Source: Calliopum simillimum
Taxonomy: Eukaryota > Arthropoda > Insecta > Diptera > Lauxaniidae
Reading direction: 5' to 3'
Length of the DNA: 64,000 nucleotides
NCBI GenBank assembly: GCA_951812925.1
Contig: OX638372.1
Location: 45,010,245 to 45,074,244, forward strand
Positions 44,929 to 56,640 of this stretch are shown piece after piece. Position numbers and translations under genes: made by a program. The first letter of the stretch is position 1; each line of letters starts with the position of its first letter. The notes beneath the pieces are model-generated. The model did no database searches, was not told the origin of the DNA, and worked only from the letters and a program-made list of their open reading frames with translations.

Positions 44929-46680
44929 TGTCTCTTAACTGCTAGGAGGAGCATAGGGGCAATATTAAACATCTCCATTCGTTACGATCCCTTGCGATGA
45001 CTTTGATCTCCTGCCACGACTTTCCCGATTCTTGTTTTTCCTTTTCCAGCGACCTTTTCCATTTGGTTTTGGATCCACCATGTTCTCTACTTCCTTGGGG
45101 ATTCCTGGCGACAAACTTCGCGACAAACTTCCATTTGTTGCGATCCCTTGCGATGACTTTGATTCTTGTATTTCCTTTTCCAGCGACCTTTTCCATTTGG
45201 TTTTGGATCCACCATGTTCTCTACTGCCTTGGGGATTCCACTCAAGAGCCTGGCGACAAACTTCGCTGTGTGGTTTTCGGAGAGTGTGATCAAACCATCT
45301 CCACTTGCGCAGCTTGACCTCGTTTGCTATAGCCTTCTGATTTTTGATGTAGCTTGGCATTTGATATAGTGCGAGGCCACCAAACCTTTTGTTGACGAAT
45401 ACTTGTAGCTTGCTCGTTAGTTGTTCAGTAACAAGCCACGTTTCGCACCCATATAACAAAATTGCTTGCACATTCGAATCAAAAATCCGCACTCTCGTTT
45501 TAGTGGATATAACGGATGAAGACCACATTTTGTTCAGTTGAGCAAACGCGCCTTTTGCTTTTGCTATTCTTGAGTTGATATCTTTTTTTGCTCCACCATC
45601 CATGGAGATAATGCTGCCTAAATACGTGAAGCTGTCGACGTTTTCGATGTCATCACTGCCAGCTTTAAACGTGATGTCTTTTCTGTTTGCGTTCAGCTCC
45701 ATGCTTTATAGTCTTATCATGTATGACGAACGAATCGTTTTACTGATTTTCAACTGCTTATATCCTCCAAGTTAAAACATGATTTGAAGTTTATGCTTAC
45801 AAACTTTATTCTTTGGACTAAAATGAACGCTTAGGTCATAGTAAGTTCTTAATAAAAAGCTTTAATAAGTTGATATTAATGAGTGAAAATCAGTCATTTT
45901 ATTCGTTCGTCATACATGATAAGGCTATTAGTCTTGGATGCGTCGGCCGGCCCACACTGCCGTCCGCAGGCGTTCAAAAGCCAAAAACTCTCATTTAGCG
46001 TCCGAATGCCATCTTGAGGCATATTTAGAAAATAAAGCTTCGTACCATTCTACAGTATGACAAAACGAATATCCCACTTTAAGAATTGTTATATTTCGAT
46101 GAAAATTGTGATTTGTGGGTGGTTTTGAACATGGAGTCCCCAGTGTGCGGCCTTTTGCGATTCCAAGACAAGGTCTTCAATCTTGCTTTGCATTTCTGGG
46201 TGATTGGACGATAGAAAGCAAATGTCGTCAGCGTAGTCGACGTCTTCTAGATGTTCGGTAAAGTTCCATTGCATACCCCTTTTAGCCTTATTAAGAGCTT
46301 TACCTAGGATATCGTCAAGAACGATAAGGAAGGGAGATGGTGATAGTGAACACTCCTGCCGTACGCTCGAATTAGTGGTGAATGTCTGTGACAACAACCC
46401 GTTGTGTAGCACATTGCATTCAAAGCCTTCATATTGTGCACTTACTAAGTTTATGGCCTCTGCGGCAACACTTCCTCGTTGCAGTGAAACCCAAATGTTT
46501 TCTCGGGAGACACTGTCAAAAGCAGTGCTGCAGTTTACGAAGACAAGTTGAAGCGCAGCATGCCACTCGCAGGATTGTTCGACAATTATTCTGAGGGTGT
46601 TGATTTATACACTCATGATCGGTTTGGCTGGAATCCTGCTTGTTGCCTACCAAATGTGGTGGAATATATTCCGAGACGTG
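44929..46680 (-). pseudogene. Broken non-LTR retrotransposon (LINE), reverse orientation
   Basis: A relic of an endonuclease/reverse-transcriptase LINE. The RT palm is at about 46680-46089. FVNCSTAFDSV sits where FVD..AFDS is expected, so the motif A catalytic Asp reads as Asn. SVRQECSLSP follows, then DYADDICFLS with the YADD box intact. After a broken junction and a nested MITE, the C-terminal part (45702-44942) shows FTYLGSIISMDGG, TRVRIFDSNV, LLYGCETW and HTLRKPHSEVCRQALEWNPQ. A tandem duplication of about 134 bp scrambles the last 80 residues. The 3' tail is a 'tacatacatac' run that now flanks the foldback at 43345. A better C-terminal copy is at 49096-49807. The clade is not assigned. 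Confidence 0.85.
45709..45927. mobile_element. Harbinger-like MITE nested in the LINE, 219 bp
   Basis: The 27-bp termini begin 'tagtcttatcatgtatgacg' and are inverted at the right with one mismatch. The flanking duplication is TTA (45706-45708 and 45928-45930), as for PIF/Harbinger elements. The uninterrupted site can be read in the other LINE copy near 49121-49131 on the opposite strand. Confidence 0.87.
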
Positions 46681-46681
46681 T

Positions 46682-46960
46682 AAATAACTGAACAAGAATA
46701 TTTCGACATGAGGGGTTGTAAGGAGTTAGTTTTACTTGAAAATTTTGCGTTTTTCGTTTTTTGAAAGTCGATCGATTTTTCATCAAGGAATTTGCTTGAT
46801 TTTTTTCAGAAATTTAAGGACCCGCAATGTGGCCGTAATGAGCGAATTAGACTTTTTAACGCATTCCCGCACTGTGTGATTTTCTCGATTTTCCCGAAAT
46901 TTTCAGGTAAAACGACCTCCTGGCAGCCCCTCATGTCGAAATATTTTTGTTCACCTATTT
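46682..46960. mobile_element. MITE with about 37-bp inverted repeats
   Basis: 'gaatatttcgacatgagggg' near the left end is mirrored by 'cccctcatgtcgaaatattt' at the right. The outer parts match more loosely. It abuts the 5' edge of the LINE relic and so may have truncated it. Confidence 0.75.
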
Positions 46961-48846
46961 CATTTTACACGAAAGATGTATTCTGACAAAAAGTGACGAA
47001 TTGTTGGTGAAAATTTGTAAATTCTGCATGTACTTATAACGAAGAACTGATTTTACATTCCAATCAAATGTATTAATTTTCGTTCACGTTGAGAAGACTG
47101 AAGACCGCCAGATATGATATAGTTTTGGGGAAATTCTTTTGCTTCGTTGATTCTATTGAGTAAGGGCATCATCACTTGTAAAGAAAAAACCATAACGTTG
47201 CAACTTAAAGCACCATTTTCCATAGATCAAGTAAGCTAAGACCTCGATCACAGTAGTCACAGAACTGCATATCATACTAAATGCCCTGTCTATTCGACCA
47301 ATATCGCAGCTTTAAGAGTTTTTATAAGGATTTATGCTCTCACTTACTTGACTTTTAAAAGTACTGCTCGTGAGGTTCATTACAAAAGAATTAAGGAAGA
47401 AATGCCTCGACGAAATTCTACAGTTGCAATATCATTAATCGTTAGATCGTTATCAAAGGTCACATAAAAGTTTTAATAAAAGTATGTTATTGCAAAACAA
47501 TTTTTTATACTTTAAGCAGACAATTAGTAAAAAGTTTTTAACACAACGTTCTTGTGGCAACCTTGACATTTGATTAACTTTTTGTACGTTTAGTTTTTGT
47601 AATTGAAGAGCTAATCCTTCGGTTGTAATTATGCAAATTTAAACTTTTACCAAAAGTTTTTAATTAAAATTCTTGTAGTTGAAATAAATGCGCTTATCCT
47701 CGTACATACAAAAACTGACTGTCAGTATGTATTTAGCTGCAAGCAGCGTTCATACAAGTATATAATGAAGAAAACTTTTCTGGCTCAAAACTGCATAATT
47801 TAATCAGAATGTGCACAACGCTCTAGTGCTTAAGCAAATGACAATTTTTCAAAATTTTCTTTAAATTTACTTATAGTTTTCTATGTAAGAAATGGAAAAG
47901 TTATGTTTCGCTAAAGCAAAGTAGAATGGATTTGAGTGCATCATCATTTCAATTTAAAAAAAATGCTATAAAATGCTAAATCACCCGAGACTATGGATGT
48001 TATGGCACCATATCATGGGTGATTTGGCACCTTAAGTAGCTTTAAAGATTTTGTTACCAGAATGTTGCATGTTTTCGTATAAGACGTACATGTTTTATTT
48101 GACCACGTACAGCACATTAAGAATTCGATTCAGTCATCTGGTTAAGTAAATAGTTTTTTCACTTTCATCGGATGAAGGATTACTAATGACCACCTTTCGT
48201 TTATAAGTCCTCTATTTTAGAACTATCATAGAACTATCAGAACTATGGTATTGGTTGTGTTTTCCGTTTCAAGTTTTTCATTTTCCGCTGGACTACGTTA
48301 TCCGATGACGTTAGAGTTCTTGGCGTCAAATTCATTGTGTTCGGCTTGGAATTTTTCGTAGTTTACGTACAGTTACATACATACAGTTACATACAGTTTT
48401 CATAGAGTTTTTTAAAACAAGCGTATCATATTTGTACTCCCAAATATCTTAAAACATATAAAGGGAGAAATGGCACCTGAACCATATAAACAGTAATGGG
48501 GTGCCATTTCTCTTTTTTGGTGAATACCAAATGAAAATGTCACGAAAAGAATGAACATGTTCACACGAGCTGTATTCACGAAGTCACATTCCATTCTGTT
48601 TGTTTTAATATGTGTTCCATATAACTGTTTCAAATACTTGCTGCTTCATAAAAATATGCAAAAAAAAATGTCAGCCGTTTACATTCCCAATTTTTTTTCT
48701 TAAACCAAGCACAGAAGTAATTATAGCAACTGCTGCAAATGAGCTATTTACTACAAAGTTTTTCGCTCAAGTGAATTAAATTTTTTCCATATTTGAATGC
48801 TACGAAAGCTGCAAGTATTGAAATTAAAAAGGGTGCTACTTCACAT
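46961..48846. other. Noncoding DNA with a small hairpin
   Basis: A 13-bp perfect inverted repeat, 'gagaaatggcacc' (48465) and 'ggtgccatttctc' (48500), shares its 'ggtgccattt' core with the minisatellite downstream. 'ggcaccatatcatgggtgat' near 48004 and 'gatttggcacc' near 48021 are related phrases. No exon is seen. Confidence 0.45.
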
Positions 48847-49012
48847 GGGGTGTCATTTCTCACGGGGTGCCATTTTACTTGGGGTGCCATTTTACTTGGG
48901 GTGCCATTTTACTTGGGGTGCCATTTTACTGGGGGTGCCATTTTACTTGGGGTGACATTTTACTTGGGGTGCCATTTTACTTGGGGTGCCATTTTACCTG
49001 GGTGCCATTTTT
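48847..49012 (+). repeat. 17-bp minisatellite, about 10 copies
   Basis: Unit 'ggggtgccattttactt' repeats in exact 17-bp steps with few substitutions. Since 17 is not a multiple of three, each reading frame cycles through all phases, producing a 17-residue periodic peptide that is an artefact. Confidence 0.93.
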
Positions 49013-49095
49013 GTTTCGGGACCACTCCTGGATTTACCTCAAAAGTCGAAATTTTCTCCTTGGCTATTTTTAAAATGCAAGTATGTAGTTGACAA

Positions 49096-49807
49096 GCCGG
49101 CCTGAAAATCAACGTATCCAAGACTAAAAGCATGAAGCTAAAGGCAAACCGGAATGACATCACATTTAGAGCTGGCAGTGATGACATCGAAAACGTCGAA
49201 AGCTTCACGTATTTAGGCAGCATTATCTCCATGGATGGTGGAGCAAAAGAGGATATAAACTCAAGATTAGCAAAAGCAAAAGGCGCGTTTGCTCAACTGA
49301 ACAGAATATGGTCTTCATCCGTTTTATCCACCAAAACGAGAGTACGCATTTTTGATTCGAATGTGAAATCGGTTTTGTTATATGGGTGCGAAACATGGCT
49401 TGTTACTGAACAACTAACGAACAAGCTGCAAGTATTCGTCAACAAATGTTTAAGGCGAATACTAAAGGTTTGGTGGCCTCGAACTATATCAAATGCCGAG
49501 CTACATCAAAAATGCAAACAGAAGGCTACAGCAAACGAGATCAAGCTGCGCAAATGGGGATGGATTGGTCACACTCTCCGGAAACCACACAGCGAAGTTT
49601 GTCGCCAGGCCCTTGAGTGGAATCAACAAGGCAGTAGAGGACGTGGTAGACCAAAAACCAACTGGAAAAGGTCGTTGGAAAAGGAAATCCAAGAATCGGG
49701 AAAATCGTGGCAAGAGATCAAAGTCATCGCAAGGGATCGTGACAAATGGAGAGATTTCATATTGGCCCTATGCTCATCCTAGGAGTTAAAGGAGAATACA
49801 TACATAC
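49096..49807 (+). mobile_element. 5'-truncated LINE insertion with 13-bp duplication
   Basis: Flanked by ATGTAGTTGACAA at 49083-49095 and 49808-49820, the mark of target-primed reverse transcription. Only the end of the retrotransposon is present: an open stretch at 49132-49782 (216 codons and stop) after the RT catalytic region. It shows SFTYLGSIISMDGGAKEDI, STKTRVRIFDSNVKSVLLYG, CETW, LRRIL, WPRTISNAEL, RKWGWIGHTLRKPHSEVC, RQALEWN and RGRGRPKTNWKRSLEKEI, then GKSWQEIK...LCSS. It lacks the endonuclease and RT core, so it cannot move by itself. The tail is 'acatacatacatg'-type. Intact frame and perfect duplication suggest a fairly recent insertion. Confidence 0.92.
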
Positions 49808-49861
49808 ATGTAGTTGACAACATTTCATGTTCCTTTACATTCGAACGTACACATTTAATTA

Positions 49862-50046
49862 CAGTGAAAGTCGCCTATAACGACTCCGCTTGTAACGTCG
49901 AGCCGCTTTTAACGACCATTTATTTCTCAGTTGTTTGGTTTGTTTCTACATAAACCTTAATAGCATTTTGTCGGTTATAACGACCGCCGGTTAAAGCGAC
50001 CGGTTTTGCGCGGTCCCTTGACCGTCGTTATAAGTGACTTTCACTG
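49862..50046. mobile_element. Pogo/Tigger-like MITE, 185 bp
   Basis: Termini 'cagtgaaagtcgcctataac' plus 'gac' and the near inverse at the right, each next to TA (49860-49861 and 50047-50048). A CAGT start, an 'ataacga' motif and a TA duplication are usual for pogo/Tigger-type elements. The interior repeats 'ataacgacc' and 'gcgaccggtt' phrases. Confidence 0.82.
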
Positions 50047-50048
50047 TA

Positions 50049-51916
50049 AACGTTACATCACGTCACGTATACGTCATGTTGGACATTATAAAAAAATCTT
50101 TAAAATATGTATCATATAGAGTGATGACATATAATTGACTTTTTTAAGTTCGCATTACAACATGCTATTACGTTTACACGAAGTTTAACCCATTTTGACC
50201 CCTTAGTACTTATAATCAATTTAAATTCATTAGTTACATTAAACTTCCTGTATTGTGTGTCGTCGTTGCCGTCGTCGTCGTTTGGTCTGCCCTTTTCAGA
50301 ACAACAATTTAAACAAAAGAAAAATAAAAAGAAAACCCACTGACATTAGACTCGCAAGTGCATGTGACATGAATGCACTTGGGTGGCAACAACAAAAAAA
50401 ACTTGCATGCATCATGACATCCACCAAAAGCAAAACAAAAAAAGCAGAATTAAAAAAATAACGGAAAAAACAAAGATGAAAAATAACATGACACTTGTGT
50501 GCTGCAATGCCTTTTATACGTACAATACCTTTGTAAATGTATGTGTATGTGTAATTGCAAAGTGCATCATCAAGCGCATGAAACGTGCAATGTCCTGTCA
50601 ACTGTGCACAAAGATATTTTCACATTGTACGAAATAGAAGAGAGCACAAAAGCACCACTTTTATGCTTTATATTTTCCAAAGGAGAAGTCAGAAAATTGC
50701 ACAGAGACAACCCAAAAATTAAGCAAGGGATTTCCTCTTTGCTTAAGTTAATCAAGTCACGTACTTTGCCAATTTTACAACCTGCACACGCACACAACAG
50801 GCCGTATGAGTGATTTTAATTAATATGAAAATAAAATCACTCATACGCACTGTTCCTCGGAATTGCTGTTTTTTTATTGTTTTAATATAAAAATGATTTA
50901 TTCACCACAGCGGTTAACCACTTACAACGGTATAGCATCATCAACAACAACATCATCATTGTCATCGTCGGCAACGTCGTTGCCAAAGGAACTCAACAGG
51001 ATATGCAATATCCGTTGAGAAAATTTCCCTTATTTTTTATTAAACCATAACGCAGGTTAAAGCCAAAAATCAGCAGCACATACGAACATACACCTATGTA
51101 CATACATACGAGCACACATGCGTGCCATACGCCTACACATATATACATATGTACAAGCGCGTTGTTGCCACCGCATCTCCCCAAGGATGCTTATCTTTTT
51201 ATTGCCAACACTGCCAAATGTAGCGCTTGCTCTTTGCCTGCTTGGCCTTGCTTTCTTTATTGGTAGGGCAAACAAATGAAGTTTGGGAATGTTGATATCG
51301 CACAATGGTTTGCGTATAAATGGAATTTTGGCAATGCATTGTTTTTTTGGTCGCAGAAGGATTTGAAAATTGTTCATAATTTTTTTCGACGATTTCATCA
51401 TTTCTTTGGATTTTCAACCTTAATACGATTTTCACAACATTTTTCAAATACATCAACATTTTTGAAATTTATAAACATTTTTCGACTTTTCACCGCATTT
51501 CTTAATTTCCACCATTTTTCTACTTTTTCAATATAGTCCGCTGATTTTTCGAAAGTTCTCGAATTATTTAAAATTCACAAAATATTTATATTATTTTTCG
51601 ACTTTCGCCATAGTTTTTCTTTTTCAACCTTTTTTAAATTTATCAATATAAATTCGACTTTATAAAATTTTTTGGATTTTATCAACATTTTTAAACTCTT
51701 AAAATTTTTCGCCTGTTTCAACATTTTTTGTGTTGGTACATAATTTTTCAACTTTCTGCCATTTATTATCAACATTTTTTATTTCATCGGCATTTTTCGT
51801 CTTTTCTAAAATTTTTTACTTATTCAATATTTTTAGCTTTTAATCGACTTTTGTCGGCATTTATAATTTGTTAACCTTTTATCGACCTAAGCCCAGATTC
51901 ACAGTCATAAGTTAAC
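50049..51916. other. Noncoding DNA with a 15-bp hairpin
   Basis: 'gtatgagtgatttta' (50804) and 'taaaatcactcatac' (50832) form a perfect 15-bp stem with a 13-nt loop. 51400-51880 is rich in 'tcaacattttt' phrases, a weak irregular repeat. Open frames on both strands are AT-rich or shadows. Confidence 0.45.
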
Positions 51917-52722
51917 TAATGACAATGACATTGACATTGAAAATGACAATGACAATGACAATGACAATGACATTGACATTGACATTGAAAATGACAATGA
52001 CAATGACAATGACAGTGACAATGACAATGACAATGACAATGACAATGACAATGACAATGACAATGACAATGACAATGACAATGACAATGACAATGACAAT
52101 GACAATGACAATGACAATGACAATGACAATGACAATGACAATGACAATGACAATGACAATGACAATGAGAATGACAATGACAATGACAATGACAATGACA
52201 ATGACAATGACAATGACAATGACAATGACAATGACAATGACAATGACAATGACAATGACAATGACAATGACAATGACAATGACAATGACAATGACAATGA
52301 CAATGACAATGACAATGACAATGACAATGACAATGACAATGACAATGACAATGACAATGACAATGACAATGACAATGACAATGACAATGACAATGACAAT
52401 GAAAATTACAATGACAATGACAATGATAATCACAATGACAATGACAATGACAATGACAATGACAATGACAATGACAATGACAATGACAATGACAATGACA
52501 ATGACAATGACAATGACAATGACAATGACAATGACAATGACAATGACAATGACAATGACAATGACAATGACAATGACAATGACAATGACAATGACAATGA
52601 CAATGACAATGACAATGACAATGACAATGACAATGACAATGACAATGACAATGACAATGACAATGACAATGACAATGACAATGACAATGACAATGACAAT
52701 GACAATGACAATGACAATGACA
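51917..52722. repeat. Hexanucleotide microsatellite (GACAAT)n, about 800 bp
   Basis: About 130 copies with rare changes: ATTGAC and GAAAAT variants at the left edge, one GAGAAT near 52166 and a small altered cluster at 52400-52430. The unit has no stop in three minus frames and two plus frames, so long dipeptide frames (Met-Thr, Ser-Leu, Val-Ile, His-Cys) appear and must not be called genes. Confidence 0.98.
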
Positions 52723-52935
52723 TGAAATACCCTCGACATCGCTCGGAATATTAAAAAATCCTGGCACCGGGACGAATAATATCCGCTGGAAAAATGTCCA
52801 ATAAAGCGATATAAAAAACATCTACTGAGACTGTGACAGAAATGGAAGAGATTAGGTACATACATTTTTAAATGGTATCGAGAACGGGCGAACGAAGTCG
52901 CTCCGGGCGCAACTATAGTAGTAATATATAATTTG
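52723..52935. repeat. Dispersed repeat end, related to 1440-1560
   Basis: 'tgacagaaatggaagagatt' (52839) and 'gagaacgggcgaacgaagtc' (52879) match the end of the repeat at 1449-1555. The hexanucleotide array directly abuts this repeat, suggesting that the array grew from within or beside it. Confidence 0.6.
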
Positions 52936-53430
52936 AACTATCCCTTTAATTGTTTTTTGCCCACTGTGCTCTGCTGCGGTTCAATATTTTTTCAATTGCG
53001 TTTGCTTGCAAAAAAAAAACAGAAAAATAGAAAAAAAAGCTGAAGTAAATCTAAAGATTGAAAACAAGCAGCAAAAGTATGTACTCCAACACGTATGTAT
53101 GTATGTACAATACATAAATATAGCGAACAAAAAAAAAAGTTCATTCGCATTTTTTCCAGTCCTCCAAATATATTTATGTGCATGTATGTGTGTTACTATG
53201 TATTTATGTCAGTGTATCTATTGATAATTTTTTTCCACTTCTTTTTCCTCTTCATTTTGTTTGCATTATATCTTTAAGGGTTCTTTTTCATTGTCCTGTC
53301 AGCGCTTTTGTTGCTGAATTCTTGTTGTTGTATGAAGTAGGACGGATGCGGGACGACGACTTTGACGTAGTGCAAAAAACTTTTCATCCACTAAATTTGT
53401 TAAGCTTTCAATATTGTTGTTGATCACACA
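52936..53430. other. Noncoding DNA
   Basis: A-rich and 'tatgtatgta'-like runs. No exon recognised. Confidence 0.45.
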
Positions 53431-55507
53431 CAGCGAGCCTTAACCAAAATAAAGTTTTATATCAACCACGTCAAATTCGGCGTATGCAGGATTATTCTAC
53501 TTAAAAACACTAAATAATAACTGCAAATAAAAGTTTCGTACCTGATCGTCTGAAGAAGATATTGCATTTTTACAAATTTTTTTTCTTTGAGTGCATTTAT
53601 TTTCATATTGTTTTAAGTTTTAAGAAAAAGATAAAAAACTGAGTATGCACAAAATTTTCTGTATGTTTTTAAATTTAAAAACTGCAAACCAAAAAATCGT
53701 GACTGATTCCATTCAGGAGATATTGAATTTTAAACTATTTTTTATGCTTTTTTTAAAAAACCCGGTTTTTTCGTATTTAAGACAAACACAAACAAAAACC
53801 AGATATACTAATAGTCACTCTAGATGTGATTTTTGATGCTTAATCCGAATCCGGTCTTAGAATTGTTATATTACATCTCGGTTTTGAGATATCCTCACAT
53901 AAAAGTTAAAAAAACACAATTTTTTCCTATTTTTGAAGTTATATAACAAGACAAGGTCATTTTAAGCTGAAAAATCTGGTATGACAACTAATAGCCCTAG
54001 TTTTTTTCTTCAAATCACAATTAAATTGATATCGAAATCTTTTTTTTTGTCGGAGATATCTTAACCTAAAATGCTAAAAAAGTGCAAAAACATGATTTTT
54101 GGCTATATTGGATGTCATATGCAGGACGCACAAAATTTTGTGAGTTTCTATCACCAGAATCATTTGGTAATCTTTTTTGGCTTCAAATTGAGCTATCAAA
54201 TGGGTATTTCTAATATTTCTCTGCAAAGTTATGATCATTTTAAAATCACATCATGAAACTCATAGTAAAAAATCTCGGTTTTTGGATATATTTGAGGTTG
54301 TATACAGTACGGACGAAATTCGCCAGCCTTTTTTTGCTGACCGGATCATGTAGTACCATTTTTTATCTCCAAAATGAGCTATAAAGTGGTGTTCTATGAT
54401 TATTTTCCACAAAGTTATGACCATTTCAAAATTACATTATGGAGTGCAAAACTCACAGGGGTGTCACTCACGAGTATTTATTATATTGCTGCAGCATGGA
54501 ATCTTAAAATAGTCATAACTTTGTTGAAAATAATCATAGGACACTACTTTTTACCTCATTTTGGAGATAAAGAATTGTATTATATGATCCAGTCAGTAAA
54601 AAAAGGCAGACGAATTTCGTCCGTACTGTATACAACCTTAAATATAGCCAAAAACCGAGATTTTTCACTGTGAGTTTCATGATGTGATTTTCAAATGATC
54701 ATAACTTTGCAGAGAAATATTAGAAATAACCATTTGATAGCTCAACTTGAAGCCAAAAAAGATTACCAAATAATTCCGGTAATAGAAATTCACAGAAAAA
54801 TTTTGTGCGTCCTGCATATGACATCCAATATAGCCAAAAATCATGTTTTTGCACTTTTTTAGCATTTTAGGTTAAGATATCTCCGACAAAAAAAAAGATT
54901 TCGATATCAATTTAATTGTGTTTTGAAGAAAAAAACTAGGGCTATTAGTTGTCATACCAGATTTTTCAGCTTAAAATGACCTTGTCTTGTTATATAACTT
55001 CAAAAATAGGAAAAAATTGTGTTTTTTAAACTTTTATGTGAGGATATCTCAAAACCGAGATGTAATATAACAATTCTAAGACCGGATTCGGATTAGGCAT
55101 CAAAAATCACATCTGGAGTGACTATTAGTATATCTGGTTTTTGTTTGTGTTTGTCTTAAATACGAAAAAACCGGGTTTTTTAAAAAAAGCATAAGAAATA
55201 GTTTAAAATTCAATATCTCCTGAATGGAATCAGTCACGATTTTTTGGTTTGCAGTTTTTAAATTTAAAAACATACAGAAAATTTTGTGCATACTCAGTTT
55301 TTTATCTTTTTCTTAAAACTTAAAACAATATGAAAATAAATGCACTCAAAGAAAAAAAATTTGTAAAAATGCAATATCTTCTTCAGATGATCAGGTACGA
55401 AACTTTTATTTGCAGTTATTAATTAGTGTTTTTAAGTAGAATAATCCTGCATACGCCGAATTTGACGTGGTTGATATAAAACTTTATTTTGGTTAAGGCT
55501 CGCTGTG
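53431..55507. mobile_element. 2.08-kb palindrome with nearly identical arms
   Basis: Arms 53431-54431 and 54503-55507 are reverse complements. In stretches compared by eye only about 2 in 100 positions differ. The ends read 'cagcgagccttaaccaaaat' and its inverse. The 70-bp loop (54432-54502) is unique. Within each arm, phrases such as 'ttttgagatatcctcacata' and 'cggagatatcttaacctaaa' are regularly spaced. No coding capacity: frames in the two arms are mirror images. An older relative is at 32736-33250. Confidence 0.92.
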
Positions 55508-56640
55508 CACACCACCGCAAGGGTCATGTGTGTGTGCTTGTGAGTATTTATGTGTTATACGACAAGTACACTGGTGGGCGTCAAAATTGAGAGAGTGTGT
55601 GTACATATGTGGGTTTATTACGCAAAGGGGTTCGAATTTTTTGCGGTGAATAATTTATGTTTCAGAATTAAATTAAATTCAATTTGTTTGCTTGTGGTTA
55701 CTTGGATAAATCATCCTTTGCGGGGTTTCCTTCAAGAAGTTACACACATATTTCATTTGGGGATATTGCTTGCAAATTGAAAGAGAGGGATTTTTTTTTT
55801 TTTTTGAATATGCAAAATCATCTCATAAATTAAAATCATCTTAATTACATCAGGGCGTATGAGTAACATTTAATAACCCACTTTAATGTTATCCGCAGCC
55901 CATTTGTGGTTTTCTAATGTTTGTGTAAGCCACTTTTTTCCATTCAGCATCATCCTGCAATTTTATCTAATCTGCTCAACCAAAACCATTGCTGCCGACA
56001 ACACTTAAGTAAAACAGAGCTGCAACAGCAATGGAAGCAGAAGCAATAAAAATAACAAAGATGAATGCGTTTTGTTGGTTTTGGTATTTAAACAGCAGCA
56101 GCTGGTGCTGCACTTCCACTGCAAGATTTAGTAAAATAAATAAAGTTTACGACAGATAAGCAAAAGTGAGTGGGTCCCCGCTGGACTTTGGCTACAGTAA
56201 GCAAACAAACAAAATGGAATGTATAAAGAAAACATGCTCAATAGAGACAAATTTTTCTACTCTAATTTTTTGAGTCGAAAAAACATAATCCAGTTCACAA
56301 TATCAGTAGTAATTAGTAGGATAACTTTCATTGGCAAAAGTCCATACATATTTTTTTTCTTACATTAACTGAATCGGTGTCAAAGTAGGCCTTCAGCAAT
56401 TCATTCTGTCATAAAAGTCTGAACACACTACTTAAGATCTATAGTTCTAATGAAAAGAAAAATTAAAAATCTGTCTTGAGCGCTAAATGTCCATTTTTGC
56501 ATGAGAAATTTTGACGAGGCCTTAAGACGTTTAATCTTGATACTTAGGGCAGCTTTTGTTATGAAGGCTTTTCATAGTTGTATATAGGGAATGCAATACC
56601 GGTATCCCGGTCCCAAATTATGCGCAAAATATTAACTCTA
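55508..56640. other. Noncoding DNA
   Basis: Includes 'gtgtgtgtgcttgtg' and a T-tract near 55790. 55980-56160 has 'gcaacagcaatggaagcaga'-like fly intronic texture. No splice-bounded frame. Confidence 0.4.

Noticed and set aside
48793..49092. 99-codon frame with repeated CHFTWGAIL wording
   Set aside because: Produced by the 17-bp minisatellite passing through all frames.
51912..52865. Very long open frames on both strands (Met-Thr, Val-Ile, His-Cys, Ser-Leu dipeptides)
   Set aside because: They are a by-product of a hexamer repeat with no stop codon in these frames; unique sequence adds only short ends.
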